Assembly: GCF_964656455.1 (NCBI RefSeq)
Contig: NC_135721.1
Coordinates: 53,265,530 to 53,329,529, forward strand
DNA length: 64,000 nt
From: Halichoerus grypus
Taxonomy: Eukaryota > Chordata > Mammalia > Carnivora > Phocidae
Direction of reading: 5' to 3'
Shown: one piece after another, positions 11,937 through 23,015 of the stretch
Position numbering within the stretch: position 1 is the first letter of the stretch
How the letters are laid out: each line of letters starts with the position of its first letter
Position numbers and translations under genes: made by a program
The notes under the pieces: model-generated
Databases searched by the model: none
Told to the model about the DNA's origin: nothing
What the model saw: the letters and a program-made list of their open reading frames with translations, nothing else

Positions 11937-12267
11937 TGCCTATCACATTTTTATTATTTTTTTTATTGTGTTCAATTAGCCACTATATAGTACATCATTA
12001 GTTTTTGATGTAGTGTTCAATGACTCATTAGTTGCATATAACACCCAGTGCTCATCACAACATGTGCCCTCCTTAATACCCATCACCCTGTTACCCCATC
12101 CTCCCATCCCCCTCCTCTCTGAAACCCTCAGTTTGTTTCCCGGGATCCATAGTCTCTCATGGTTCATCTCCCTCTCTGATTTCTCCCCCTTCAGATTTCC
12201 CTCTTTTCCCCTATGGTTCTCCATATGGTTTCACTCATATGTGGAACATATGCCTATCACATTTTTA
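11937..12267 (-). mobile_element. 5'-truncated carnivore L1 (3' end only)
   Basis: A roughly 300-bp L1 3' end lies antisense at 11954-12250 and is flanked by a perfect 17-bp target duplication, tgcctatcacattttta (11937-11953 and 12251-12267). On the minus strand it starts just before the 3' UTR ('catatgagtgaaacc'), passes 'aacaaactgaggg' and 'gagcactgggtgttat' and ends in an A-rich tail. The 3' UTR is a single unit, unlike the copies at 25.7 and 39.4 kb. Open frames on both strands are UTR artefacts. Confidence 0.95.
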
Positions 12268-12829
12268 AATTGTTTTGAATAGAAGAAGGTAGGTTGTTGC
12301 TGTTTTCATTTAATATAATTGTCACCCTATAACCAAAAATTTTAGTGACCGTCACTTCTTTAATTTTCATTATCTTGCTTGGTGATGATGGGGCAAATAT
12401 AGCTAAACAGAATATGAACTTTTTAATCCTTGTATCAATTGTTTAGTTCTTTGCCTATTTGAAAACATAGATAAGTTCTTCACTTGCTTTGAAGTCTTTC
12501 CTGATTGTACCAATTTATAGTGATCTCTGCAGTCTCTGAAAAAGTGACTTTACAAAGACATCTGGCTTCATGTTATATTAGTTAGGGTCAGACTAAGGAG
12601 AGAAGCACTCCCTATTATCCAGGGAAGCAGAGGGGCGATGAGCAGGCCCACTAAAATAGCTTTATTCATCCCTTGTCAGCTCCCCATCTACAAAGATGTC
12701 CTCTCTTAATCTCCACTTATAGCTCTTGGTTCTTTGGATCATATCTTGGTTTCGAGTGTTCAAGATCCTCCATGCCCAGTTTCACAAATCTACTGCCAAT
12801 AATAGATAAACTGCCTCCACAGTGGCTAG

Positions 12830-13140
12830 GGCAAATCATAGCAGTGCTCACCAACGTCTGTGTTTCCCCTCCTCTTCCTGGGTATATTCCCTAGCCTTAT
12901 TGAATGTAGGTGGAGCTGTGGGACAAGTTTTGGTGGTTGGGGTGTAAATAGATTCCTGGCCTCTGAAATCTGCATGAGATTCTCTTTGTTTCTTTCCTCC
13001 CTTTTTGGTCAGATGCAGAAGATTTAATGGGCGCTTCAATCAGAACCACTTACTAGGTACAGCCTGAATCCCTGAGTCTTACCTGGAGCAGAGCTGGCCA
13101 ACCTACATCAGTAGAAAATACTGTTTTGAGGTTAAGTAGC
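12830..13140 (+). repeat. partial MLT1-like LTR
   Basis: The order 'cctgggtatattccctagcc', 'tgaatgtaggtggagc', 'gtttggttcctttcctccc'-like pyrimidine stretch, 'ggtcagatgcagaagattta' and 'ccctgagtcttacctggagc' resembles a MaLR/MLT1-class solo LTR in sense. The 3' terminus with the polyadenylation signal is not recognisable; the (ATC)n array begins where it would lie. Identification is from memory and tentative. Confidence 0.4.
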
Positions 13141-13146
13141 TGATAA

Positions 13147-13154
13147 GTATCATT

Positions 13155-13191
<37 letters not shown>

Positions 13192-13202
13192 ATCATCATC
13201 AC
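13147..13202. repeat. (ATC)n trinucleotide microsatellite
   Basis: About 15 tandem atc units with two interruptions, starting tatcattatcatcatc. The run of aspartates in the reverse reading frame here is a translation of the microsatellite and not a protein. Confidence 0.98.
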
Positions 13203-13249
13203 AACCAGTCTTACAGACCTAATATATACACACATCTTGAAGCAAGATG

Positions 13250-13345
13250 CATTTGATAAACTGGGGAATTTAGCCATAAAGAGATGAGGTAGTTTACTTA
13301 AAGACCCAGAGCTAGTAAATGGCAAACCTAGGTTTGCATTACTAG
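13250..13345 (-). repeat. MIR fragment (weak)
   Basis: Antisense MIR-like order: 'ataaactggggaatttagcc', 'gatgaggtagtttacttaaagacc', 'agagctagtaaatggca'. Confidence 0.5.
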
Positions 13346-14819
13346 ACTTAAATTAATTTAACCAACAATCTGATTGCCACCATTAACCCATAATTTGTTA
13401 ACCATTAGCCATTAACTTGCCATCTGATCGCCGCCATGGCTCTGGAAGCAGGATACCTGGAGATGTTTTAGGTCAGTTAGGAAAACTTACAAATTGCTCC
13501 TGAGATGAGATGCACCTGACAGGTATCAGGCAGGAGAGGAGCAAGCTTTGTAAGAGAGCTCTGGCTGTTTCTTCAGCCTGCATTTATCACCTTTCAACCC
13601 TAATAACTTCCATTGAAGGGAATCAACTACATTTTTACCACTTCCAACTGCACCCAGCCTAATAAGACCAAGCTCTACCTCTTATGTTGCCACAAAATCC
13701 AAAATAGGGATCCCAAGGATGCAGTCAAAGAAGGCCAGGGCCGATTCTTGAACCTGATGCACTGGATAGAGTTAAGAAGAAAGGACAAGGGAGACAGTCT
13801 CCTGCTTCAAGAATTCTCAAATTGGATCTGAATTTTCCGCTGGGTAAGTTTAGAAAGTCCCCTCATTTTTTCTGAGATGAAAGAAACATAAAGAAGAGGC
13901 AATGTGTGTTTCTTCCTTTGTTCTTTAAACTTTATGGCTTATCTAAACATCTGATTTAAACTGGTATAAGAGAACAAGTAAATAAAAATGGCCATTGTTT
14001 AGATTATAGCTCATTGGTATTAGATTTATCACTTTTGATTCTTTTCAGCTTCTAGCTCTGGGTTTCTACTTCTCATTTTTGTTCCAGCCCCCTTGGCTTT
14101 AGCTATTTCTTTGAGGACTGCTTTAGGTTCTTTAAACTTCAGCTTTGCACCCAACTCTCAATATCTTTGCTCATTCTCTGTTTTTGGAAGTAAATTCCTT
14201 CCTCTAGAATGGCTCAGTGGTGTTGCCCACCACCCTCATTACACCCCCTTCTGTAGAAAATTGCAGAATTTTCTTGAAAAGGAATGAGGATTAAGACAAT
14301 AGAGCACTATTAAACATAAGACTCTGTGGCCTTAAAACAGGTTCAGATTTAAGTTCTTCCTTATCTGCCAGAACCTATATCATTTGTCACAGACTTAGAG
14401 CAAATGACTATACTCTTCAGATTCCATTAGCAATATGGAACAGGGGCTCAGCCAGAAGCTACTGCCTTTATCCTCACTCTCCAAGTCAAGCTCACTCTTT
14501 ACTGATGGTGATATTTGGAACTTGATGGGACACCAGATGTTCCAGCAGCCTTTCCTTAATGTGAAGCTTCTATGATCAGAAAGCTGAGTGGCTATATTTG
14601 CATATGAAACTGTTTTCTATGGCAGTGCTGGGAATATTAAGTGGTGATATTCCATGGAGCTCTGGAGGCTTGTGTCCTTAGCAATGATTTAAGAAGACCT
14701 GTTGCAAATGACTACAGCTGAATTGGCAAGCTGTGCAGCCGATGGCCTTGATGTGGTCCTTAGGAGTGTTTCTCAAGCCAGCTAGCACTTATGGCCCTGA
14801 ATTATTCTTATTGCTTCCA
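13346..14819. other. no recognised feature
   Basis: Unique-looking sequence. Frames at 13613-13831 and 14093-14287 have no recognisable domain. A weak MIR-like patch may exist at 14320-14440. Confidence 0.35.
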
Positions 14820-14945
14820 AGATAGGTTAAAATAAGGGGAAGGCCCTACCCTAAAGGAACTTACAGTCTAGTTGTATAGGTAAGACATACACTCAGGAAC
14901 ATTGCAAGGTGACATATAAACAAGGTGAAAAAGTAAGACAGACTA
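14820..14945 (-). repeat. L2 fragment (weak)
   Basis: The segment with 'aaggccctaccctaaaggaacttacagtctag' and 'gacatacactcagg' resembles the reverse complement of L2 ('ccctgccctcaaggagcttacagtctag'). Confidence 0.5.
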
Positions 14946-15352
14946 TTTATGTAGGCACTGAAGGGATTGAAGGTGAAGCCAAAGTTATTTTGCTTGTGTT
15001 CTGTTCTATTTTCTTGAAAATCTCCCAATAAAGTAAAAAGAGAGGCATTTCACCATTCCTTGTTTGTGTCTAATTTCCAGACAAGTTAGTTGTGATTTTC
15101 CAAAGCTGACAATACACCAAATGTGATTGCTTTACATATAGTGGTTTATTAAGATGCAATGGTGAAAAATGAACCATGCTCTCTTTATTAGGGAATTCAA
15201 ATGGTGCTTATATGACATAAACCCTTCAGAATGTCCAGTGCCTGTTCCACCTTAGAGTTTTGGACAGTCTCTAAATCTTTAGTGCTTGAAGGCATCAAAA
15301 GTCACCATTTAAATTTTTTTCTACCTTTATTTATCTGTACATATGTTATTAG

Positions 15353-15596
15353 AATTTACATTCTTTTTATTTTTATTTATGTATTTTTAAAAAAGATTTT
15401 ATTTATTTATTTGACAGAGAGAGAGACAGCGAGAGAGGGAACACAAGCAGGGGGAGTGGGAGAGGAGAAGCAGGCTTTCCGCTGAGCAGGGAGCCTGATG
15501 CGGGGCTCGATCCCAGGACCCTGGGACCATGACCTGAGCCGAAGGCAGACGCTTAATGACTGAGCCACCCAGGTGCCCCAGTTTACATTCTTTTTA
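15353..15596 (-). mobile_element. CanSINE with 17-bp target duplication
   Basis: Antisense CanSINE, body 15370-15579. The T/A-rich tail is at the left and the head ends 'gagccacccaggtgcccc'. The target duplication aatttacattcttttta (15353-15369) and agtttacattcttttta (15580-15596) has one mismatch. The head carries 'ggctcgatcccaggaccctg', matching the young consensus. A 109-codon antisense frame and an 84-codon sense frame extend through it and are SINE artefacts. Confidence 0.95.
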
Positions 15597-18059
15597 GAGG
15601 TCTTTATTTTGTTGAAGAATCCAAAGTGGCTAAAAGGTTTATTCAGACTAAATTTCTTATGGTCAATTTGATTGGATTGACAAGTATCAAGCAACCTGAA
15701 AATATTGGCTTTAATGAATTTTTGGACTGTCTGCAATTGTGCTATAATCTTGGAATTTGCTTTTTTCAGACCCTAGACATGAATGCTATAGAGAAAACAC
15801 AAGGAATACATGGCCCATACACCAGATATAGACATAGGAATGACGTACAGTGCAAAAACGCTGCTCAGGTTCTGAAACAATGCGGAATTCTTTTGAGGGA
15901 TTGTAGACAATGTGGAGAAACAGTTACCAAAGCCGCAGGAATGCCAGGCCTAAAGCCCAGGCTACAGAATCTGAGTTTAAAGAGATGATGATGGATTACC
16001 CAATTCTTTCCTAAGACCCTTCTCAGAATCCCATGGTGAATGAAGCCCTGGTCAACACGTTTTTCACAAGGTCGAAGTGGTAACTGAGAATGAACAAAGA
16101 GAGGGAATAAAGTTGAAACTAGAACTAAAGAGCATGAACTATGAAGATGGGTTCAGTTCCTTAATCTTTTAAAGATACTTTCCAGGTGGATCGACTGAGC
16201 TGTGTAACATTTCCAAACATGTAGATAAATCTCCTCATCTATCATGATGTCACCAATGACCCTAAAAATCTGCAGTCCATGGTTCATCATGAAAACATTT
16301 CATGGATGCTTATTATCTTCTGTGAAGGAAGGTAAACTTAGGTTTTTGGAATTTGGGGCTTGCTCATTATGAGCTCAGGCTGATGTGCAAGTGTGTTTGA
16401 ATTCAGACTTCAGCATGAGGATGTTTGAGTATAAAACTACAAGGTTCTTTATTAAATTTAAAATCGTGGGTTACGTGTTGAATGGCCTGCATTCCATCCC
16501 ATTGCTTAAATTCATCAAATAGTCACTCTGGAATTATTTCTAACAATTGGGATGACTTCATTTGTGTTTGTTTTCCCTTTCTATTAATCCATGACAAACT
16601 GTGAAATTTGCCATTTTTACCATAACCAGGCCATGAAATTTGTCATCTCTCTCTGTAATTTACATGGAGCCTTGGCTATAGATACATTTCAGGCAGGGTG
16701 ATTGCTTTCCATCTGACACAGATGACAGAACAAAGGAGGGATACACATAGAATAGAACACAAACAAATTCAGAACAGACATCAGGAAGGGCTTTTTCCCC
16801 CCTTTTTTCTTTAATGCTGTAAAGTCGCTAAAATGTGCCGACTGCCTCCCAGGGAAAAAGGTTGATGGGACAAACTAAGGCACTATTGTCAAATCCAAGG
16901 AACAATGAAATGACACTCCAGGGAGAGGGGAGAGCTTAAAAGAAGAGATGTCTTGACAAACTAGAATGGTTGGAAGGATGTGGTAGGAAATCATGTGAGT
17001 AATGTGGTCAGGAGACATTTGGAAATGGAGTTTCAGAGGCAAGCCACCATAACAGTAGAAGAGTTTTAAAGCTTGTTCACAAGCTATTGTTCATGGGATG
17101 GTGAATTTCCTCTTTTCTTTCCACTCCCTCTTCTCTAAAATTGAACATAAATTAGTTTCTTCCATGTCAAATGGATGAAAAGTCCTCTGAACAATTTGTG
17201 TTAAAAATTAGACTGGATGTTTTGCAAGGAAGCTCTGTTTCTGATGATCCTCTTCTTGGTTAGGGGAAAGGAAAGAAAGAAAAATGTTTTCACTGTCCAT
17301 TTGTCTATTTGCAAAATACAGCATCTTCCTTGAACTGTTGACTCTGGCCAGATAGGTTAGCAACAGCTAACCAACCACTGAAAAGTAAGGTCACCAAGCC
17401 AAGTAGATGTGCTCTTTCTCCACTGTAGATATAACTGGTGTTGTGATTTCTTCTGAAGGAAGAGAAATGTGGCTTTGTTTGAGGGTGGATATGGGGTAGA
17501 AGAGAAGGTGTTGGGAAGGAGGAGACATCTAGACAATAGCTTGCCCTAGTATTTCCATCTCTCTCAGAGAGAGCAGTGGATATCACATAAGTGTGTGAGC
17601 CCCAGGTGACTGAAAGGGAATGATGCCATGGGGTCTCTCATAGTGCATTTAGGCATTATTCTCTACTGAGAGGACGCTTGTTTTCTAGGATCTAGAGGGA
17701 TTTATTGAAAGTGGATTGCCACTTCTTTTTGGCTTAGATATAAAGTGGGAGGTGGTTATAGAGAATTATAATATATATAGAGAGAATTATAGTTGCTTTA
17801 ACTAAATTGTAGTCCTCTTTGCTCATGGTGAATAAGGATTGCATAGGAATAATATCAACCCATTGATAGTAGGAAATCTCAAGGGTGCATTTTTTTTTTT
17901 TTATGGACTTTATTTCCTCTTCCACTTTCACTGCCATATCATGAGAAAATAGGAGTTTCTAATCCTCTCAATTCTGTCATTGTCACCAAAACCTCCTGCC
18001 ACTGGCTTATTCTTATTTCCTTTCCTCCTGTGGTAGAGCTCCCATTTTAACGTAAACAA
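15597..18059. other. mostly unique; 120-codon open frame of unknown meaning
   Basis: Within this stretch a plus-strand frame runs from 15626 to 15988 without a stop. I recognise no domain or homologue. A pyrimidine tract ending in 'cttttttcag' (15760-15769) resembles a splice acceptor, and 'gctcaggttctg' about 100 bases on is a weak donor-like site. With no second exon or coding signature I do not call a gene. The remainder is unique-looking. Confidence 0.3.
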
Positions 18060-18775
18060 ATGGCTGGTTTAAATGCTTATTTTGCAAATTATAGAGAAGA
18101 AAAAGAAGAATGCAAAGAATGCATCATGCAAAAATCTTCCTATACCCAGGAATAATCATTGTTAGAATGTTGACATGCTTCCTTCCAGTTATTTTTTCTC
18201 TGCCCATATTTTTTACATAGTAGACTTCAAATTATATATGAAAATACAAATGATCTTCATTAACTTAACATTTTATCATAAATGTTTTCCTGTAACATTA
18301 CAACCTCTTCAAAAGTGTAATTTTGATAGCTTTTATCTTATCCCATTAAGTAAATGCATCAACATTTTCTTTAGATTTTCTTGTGATTAAAACTTTCTTT
18401 TTGATTGCATCTATTTTTTATGACTATAAATACTATAACAATCATTTTTGTGTATACATCTTTGCATGTGTTTCTGAGCAGGATAGATTTCTAAATAAGG
18501 AATGACTAGGTAAAAGCACATGGTTGTTTTAAAAGACACATTTTTACCAAATTGTATTCTGGAATTGTTGTACCAATTTACATTCATAACAGCTTATCAA
18601 TAACATTAATAACAGCTAACCCTCACCAGCATTGAATATCTTCGTTTTAAAAAAGTACCCTTACTTTGATAATTTTAAAAAGAAAAAAAATGGTGCTGTC
18701 TTACATTGTACTTTCGTGATTGCCAGTGAAGCTGAACTTTTTAATACTTTCTTTATCTATTTATCTATGATGATA
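18060..18775 (-). repeat. ancient L1 (L1M class) ORF2/3' portion
   Basis: In antisense order the sequence follows old mammalian L1: the 'aatacaaatgatcttcattaac' region, 'aataaggaatgactaggtaaaag', 'ttaccaaattgtattctgg', 'gttgtaccaatttacattc', 'gattgccagtgaagctgaac'. It is heavily diverged and non-coding. A related antisense L1 segment resumes at about 19.6 kb. Confidence 0.7.
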
Positions 18776-19605
18776 TTGTGGCAGCCATGAGAAGATGCCT
18801 CCCAGAGCTCCTACTACAGGAGCATCATTGACTGAGGGCCCCAACTGCAGCACTTTGAAACCCATTGTCCTATTTACACTGGGGCCACACCACTGATGGC
18901 CTGCTCCTTACCAATGACTGAGTGTGGTGGGGATGCTAAAGCAGACCCATTCTTAGGAGACACAGAACTTCTTTGTTGGCTGATTTTGTCTCAAGGACTT
19001 TCCTATCATTTTCTGTCCTTTCTTTGGACTATCAGGTAGGCTACAATGTCTCTCCCCATCTCTTATGGCTCTCCCAACTTGCCTGGCTTCCTCCTTATTT
19101 CCTTTCACATAGGCAGTTCTCCTAGTGCTATAGGTTGAATTATGCCCCCCCAAATTTATATGTTGAAATCCTACCCCCCCCAATACCTCAGAATGTGACC
19201 TCATTCAGAAATAGGGTTGTTGCAGATGTAACTAGTTAAGATGAGGTCATACTGGAGTAGAATGGGCCTCTAATCCAAGATGACTGGTGTCCTTATATAA
19301 AGAATACCATATGAAGAGATAGATGCTTACAGAGGGAGGTGGAAGGGAGGACCCATAGAGAATGCTATCCATAAGCCAAGGAACACCTGAGACTACCAGA
19401 AGCTAGGGGACAAGCATGGAGCAGATCCTCTCCCACAGCCCTCAGAGAGAACCGGCCCTGTGGACACCTGGATTTCTGACCTCTAGTCTCCAGATCTGTG
19501 AGACAATAAGCTCCCATTTAAGCCACCAGTTTATGGTATTTTGTTATGACAGCCCCAGGAAACTAATATACCTAATAAAATCCTCCCACTTTTAATACTG
19601 ATCGT
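18776..19605 (+). repeat. old LTR-like element split by a MaLR LTR (tentative)
   Basis: The sequence at 18776-19125, ending 'cataggcagttctcctag', seems to continue at 19571 with 'cctaataaaatcctccc', giving a polyadenylation-signal context typical of an LTR 3' part. The MaLR LTR at 19126-19570 interrupts it. This is a recognition by structure only; I cannot name the family. Confidence 0.35.
19121..19575 (+). mobile_element. solo MaLR LTR (MLT1/MST-like)
   Basis: A complete sense LTR of the ERVL-MaLR kind lies at 19126-19570. It starts tgctataggttgaattatgc, passes 'gttaagatgaggtcatactgg', 'gactggtgtccttatata' (TATA-like) and 'gagacaataag' (degraded AATAAA), and ends 'ggaaactaatata'. Flanks cctag (19121-19125) and cctaa (19571-19575) are a 5-bp target duplication with one change. 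No internal region is attached, so it is a solo LTR. It is not coding. Confidence 0.85.
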
Positions 19606-20480
19606 CCACTTCTTAGACATCTGGACTAAGATAAACTTCATATGAGCTTTTTATATATTGAATATTTTTGCAAATATTCTTCTAGTTTATATGCATTTTA
19701 ATTTAGCGAATAATATTTTAATTGACAAATAATGTAAACCTTTATGTGTTTAAATAATCAACATTCCCATGGGTTCTTACATCCCTCCTTCCTTCCCTCC
19801 CTTTCTTCCTCTCTTCCTTCCTCCCTTTCTCCCTCCCTTCCTTCCTTCCTTCCTTCCTGCTTGTTCTCTTGTTTTCACATCTTTCCCTACTAGAGAGATG
19901 ATAGATATTCACCCAATTGGGTCCCCCCCCCTTATTTTTAAGGCTTGGACTTTACATTTTAGCTTTTGAGTATATTTAGAACTTAGTTTGTGTATGTACT
20001 GAAATATAAAGTCTACAATATTGTACCCAGTCTTTTCTCATTTTTTTTTTTCTCTTTGAAATGTGTTTAGCCATTCTTACACAAATACATTCTTTCATAT
20101 GAACTTTTGAAACTTTTTTTGTCAGGCATGCTAAATGAGAGAAAAATGCTGTTGGGGTTTTTATTGGATATGCTTTAAACAAATAACTCAATTTGTCAAT
20201 AATTAACATGATTAGAACATTTAGTTTTGCCATCTGAGGACATTATGTCTCCAATTATTAAATAATTAGTTTATATTTTTTCAGGAACTCTTTGACATTT
20301 TCTTTACATAGGTCTCATGCATGTCTTGCTAAGTATTGTCTTAAGGATTTTATTGATTTTTTGTTTTATAAATGTGATTTTTTAATGATATTTTCTAACT
20401 AGTATGAAGAAAAGTTATTTCCACATGGTCATATCATATTCAGCCACTTTTACTAAAATTTCTTATTAATTCCAATTTGG
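19606..20480 (-). repeat. ancient L1 (L1M class) ORF2 fragment
   Basis: Antisense L1: remnants of 'ttggggtttttattggatatgc', 'ttaaggattttattgatttt', 'catatcatattcagccac' and 'tcttattaattcc' match the complement of the reverse-transcriptase to mid-ORF2 region. It may be the same L1 as at 18.06-18.78 kb, separated by LTR insertions. Frames such as 19769-19969 and 19976-20233 are incidental. Confidence 0.6.
19781..19860. repeat. polypyrimidine (TTCC/TCCC)n tract
   Basis: About 80 bases almost purely C and T on the plus strand, with tandem ttcc units at the right. Low complexity; the proline/phenylalanine-rich translation here is an artefact. Confidence 0.97.
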
Positions 20481-20749
20481 GAGTCTTAGCACATTTGGGG
20501 GACTATTCTCCATGGTGGTAAATCTCATAGAAACTTTGGCTGTGAGAGCAGAAAGGATCTAAAGGTCATCATACCCCCTCATTTTATAGATGATCCATCA
20601 GGGAGCCTCAGTACTATGCTCTAAACACTATGAAAGGAAGGCCCTGAAAAGGCCTCACCCCGTCTCTCTAGAGATTCTTAAACCAAAGATCATATAGCAC
20701 AACATATAGACATGCTTTAACATTTGTGAATAATTATAGTGATAAAATA

Positions 20750-20860
20750 ACAGTAACTATTTATTGGGGTCCAGACACTTGCTAGGTGCTTTATACAGGG
20801 GCAATCTCATTTTATTCTTACACCAGTCATTTGAAATACAGTTGTTCAAGATCACTGGCA
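20750..20860 (-). repeat. MIR fragment
   Basis: Antisense MIR: 'actatttattggggtccagacacttgc', 'taggtgctttatacagg', 'aatctcattttattcttac'. Confidence 0.6.
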
Positions 20861-21144
20861 GATGTATCTAACTGGAGTGTCTCTCTTCTCACTCACTCTG
20901 GCTCTCTCTCTATCTGGTCGTTTTAGGGACAGGACTGATTTACCAAGTTACTTTGTAGGGTTCTGTGTTTTCCTTGGTTACTATGGGGTTTAGTCTGTTA
21001 TTAATTGAAAGAGTTGATCCAGTCTTTCTGTTGCAGGGAACAAATATCCCATCAGCACCCTTACACAAAAAATAAATAATAAAAAATACAAATATTTAAA
21101 AAGTTTCATTGGCTAGATTTGAATGTCAAGTCAAAAAAGTTGAA

Positions 21145-21245
21145 TTTTTAAGTGTATTTTGAGCCTCTACTATGTAGCCTGTTAGAGACTTTAAAAATAA
21201 GGTTATGATGGTTTCTAACCATAAAGGGTTTACATCTAGAGTCAC
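21145..21245 (-). repeat. L2/MIR-type fragment (weak)
   Basis: 'ttttgagcctctactatgtagcc' followed by 'aaccataaagggtttacatctag' resembles the complement of an L2 internal segment. Confidence 0.4.
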
Positions 21246-21520
21246 AGTACCCTCATCATGGAAGGGGCTTGGATATCATCTGGTCCAATTTCCTATCTGG
21301 TGTGCCTCCCTGATGAATTCTTGGCCAATCTCTTTTGGAACAGTTTCCTAACTGATAGAAAGCCCTTCCTTTTTGAAGTCTGTCTCCTGATATCTTCTAC
21401 CCACCTCTACTCAAGTGCCTTTTGTAGTCACAGGATAAGTTCAATTTCTTTTAATAGTTGAGAAACAACCACTATGTGCTGTATTCACCTGTATCAGTGA
21501 TGGCTCTTCTGGTCCATTTA

Positions 21521-21821
21521 TAGTTAATTAGTTAAGATGAGGTCATACTGGAGTAGGATGAGCCCCTAATCCAATATGACTGGTGTCCTTATATAAAAAG
21601 TGCTATGTGAAAAGATGGATGCTTACAGAGGGAGGTGGAAGTGAGGACACAGGGAGAATGCTATCCATAAGCCAAGGAACATCTGAGACCACCAGAAGCT
21701 AAGGACAGGCATGGAACATATCCTCCCCCACCGCCCTCAGAGAGAACCAACCCTGATGATGCCTCGATTTCTGACTTCCAGCCCCACCAGTTTCCTCAAG
21801 CATTTATCATGTCAGCCCCTT
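21521..21821 (+). repeat. truncated MaLR LTR, close relative of the one at 19.1 kb
   Basis: It starts inside the LTR at 'gttaagatgaggtcatactgg', then shares an unusual run of variants with the 19.1 kb copy: 'gatgcttacagagggaggtg' and 'gaatgctatccataagccaa'. About 40 bases including the polyadenylation signal are missing near 21781, and the end is 'catgtcagcccc'. The first ~100 bases of the LTR are absent. Confidence 0.8.
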
Positions 21822-22099
21822 CTCTTTCCCAGACTCCATTCTCTGAGCGTGGGTTTTTGCCAATATCCCTCTTAGCATGTAAAGTCTAGTACTGAACTGA
21901 GTGGTTATGATGTGGTACAAACAGCAAACAGTAGAGAGGATGTATTGTGTCATTTGATCTGAATACTAAATTTCCAACAATATAGTCCAAGTTCCTATTA
22001 ATTATTTTTAGCAGTTGCAGTGCATAGTTAATAATTTCACTTTCCATGTAACTTTTGATTCTCTACCCTGCTCCCAATTCTGCTCTTCCACCAATCTAG

Positions 22100-23015
22100 C
22101 TCATCTTAGTAGACAGCCCCAGAAATCACTCAATTAGCTCTAGGCAACACCCGGTTATCATTCTTGACTCCTTCCCCTCAAGCAACCCATTGCTATGTTC
22201 CACCTGCAATCCCTGCCAATGATATCATCCCCTCTACCACTACCACTCCAGTCACCTTTATCTCTCTTCTGTGCTGATGAGAGACCTTCTTAAATTGTCT
22301 TAGGGTTTCCTCTCTGGGATCCTATTTAATGTATCCTTCACATTGCAGATAGAGCAATCTTCTTAAATTATAAATAGTATTATGATACTTCCCTACTCAG
22401 AACTCTTCAGGATTATCCAGTTCACACTCATACAAAATCTAGTCTTCTTTACTGGGGCTCAGAAGATCCTGCATGATCTGCCTACCTGTCCCACCCTCCT
22501 CTTTATCTCCTTCTGCTTTAGCCACCTGGGCAATTCTTTTTGTTCTTTCTGTTTCTGGTACACACTAAGTTCCTTCATTACTCAAGACTCTTGCAGATGC
22601 TGTGTCCTATACCTGGAATGTTCTTCTCCCTAGATCATTGTATTGTTTGTTCCCTTAATTCCTTTCTGCTTAAATGTCAATTACTCAGAAAGTCCATACT
22701 TGACTACTGTATCTAAAATAGAACTCATATATCTCACCACAGTCACATTCTATTTCCTTACTCTATTTCCTTATTTCCTTCCTTATTTTTCTTCCTGGCA
22801 CTTATCTCCAGTTTCCATTACATGTTTGTTTATTCATTTGTGTAATTTCTGTATCTAGCACTAGAATGTCAGCTCCATCAAAGCAGAAACTTCATCTGTC
22901 TTGTTTTTCTCGTTAAAGGTGCCTAAAATAATTCCAGGCACATACTGGATAGTCCCTGAGACTAGCATGTTCCTGACACATATTTGTCAATGAATAAATT
23001 ATTGAATGAATGGAC
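22100..23015 (+). repeat. L2 LINE, 3' ~0.9 kb
   Basis: Sense L2: 'cattcttgactccttcccctc', 'gatagagcaatcttcttaaa', 'actcttcaggattatccag', 'gatcctgcatgatctgcc', 'ctagaatgtcagctccatc' and the terminal 'caatgaataaattattgaatgaatgga' in consensus order. Open frames at 22382-22633 and 22643-22858 are decayed remnants within it with no intact domain. Confidence 0.8.

Noticed and set aside
13053..13325. Reverse open frame with an aspartate run
   Set aside because: The run is the translation of the (ATC)n microsatellite; the flanks match MLT1-like and MIR sequence.
19126..21821. A provirus bounded by the LTRs at 19.1 and 21.5 kb
   Set aside because: The first LTR has its own flanking 5-bp duplication, the second is truncated, and the interval is antisense L1 and MIR, not a retroviral interior.
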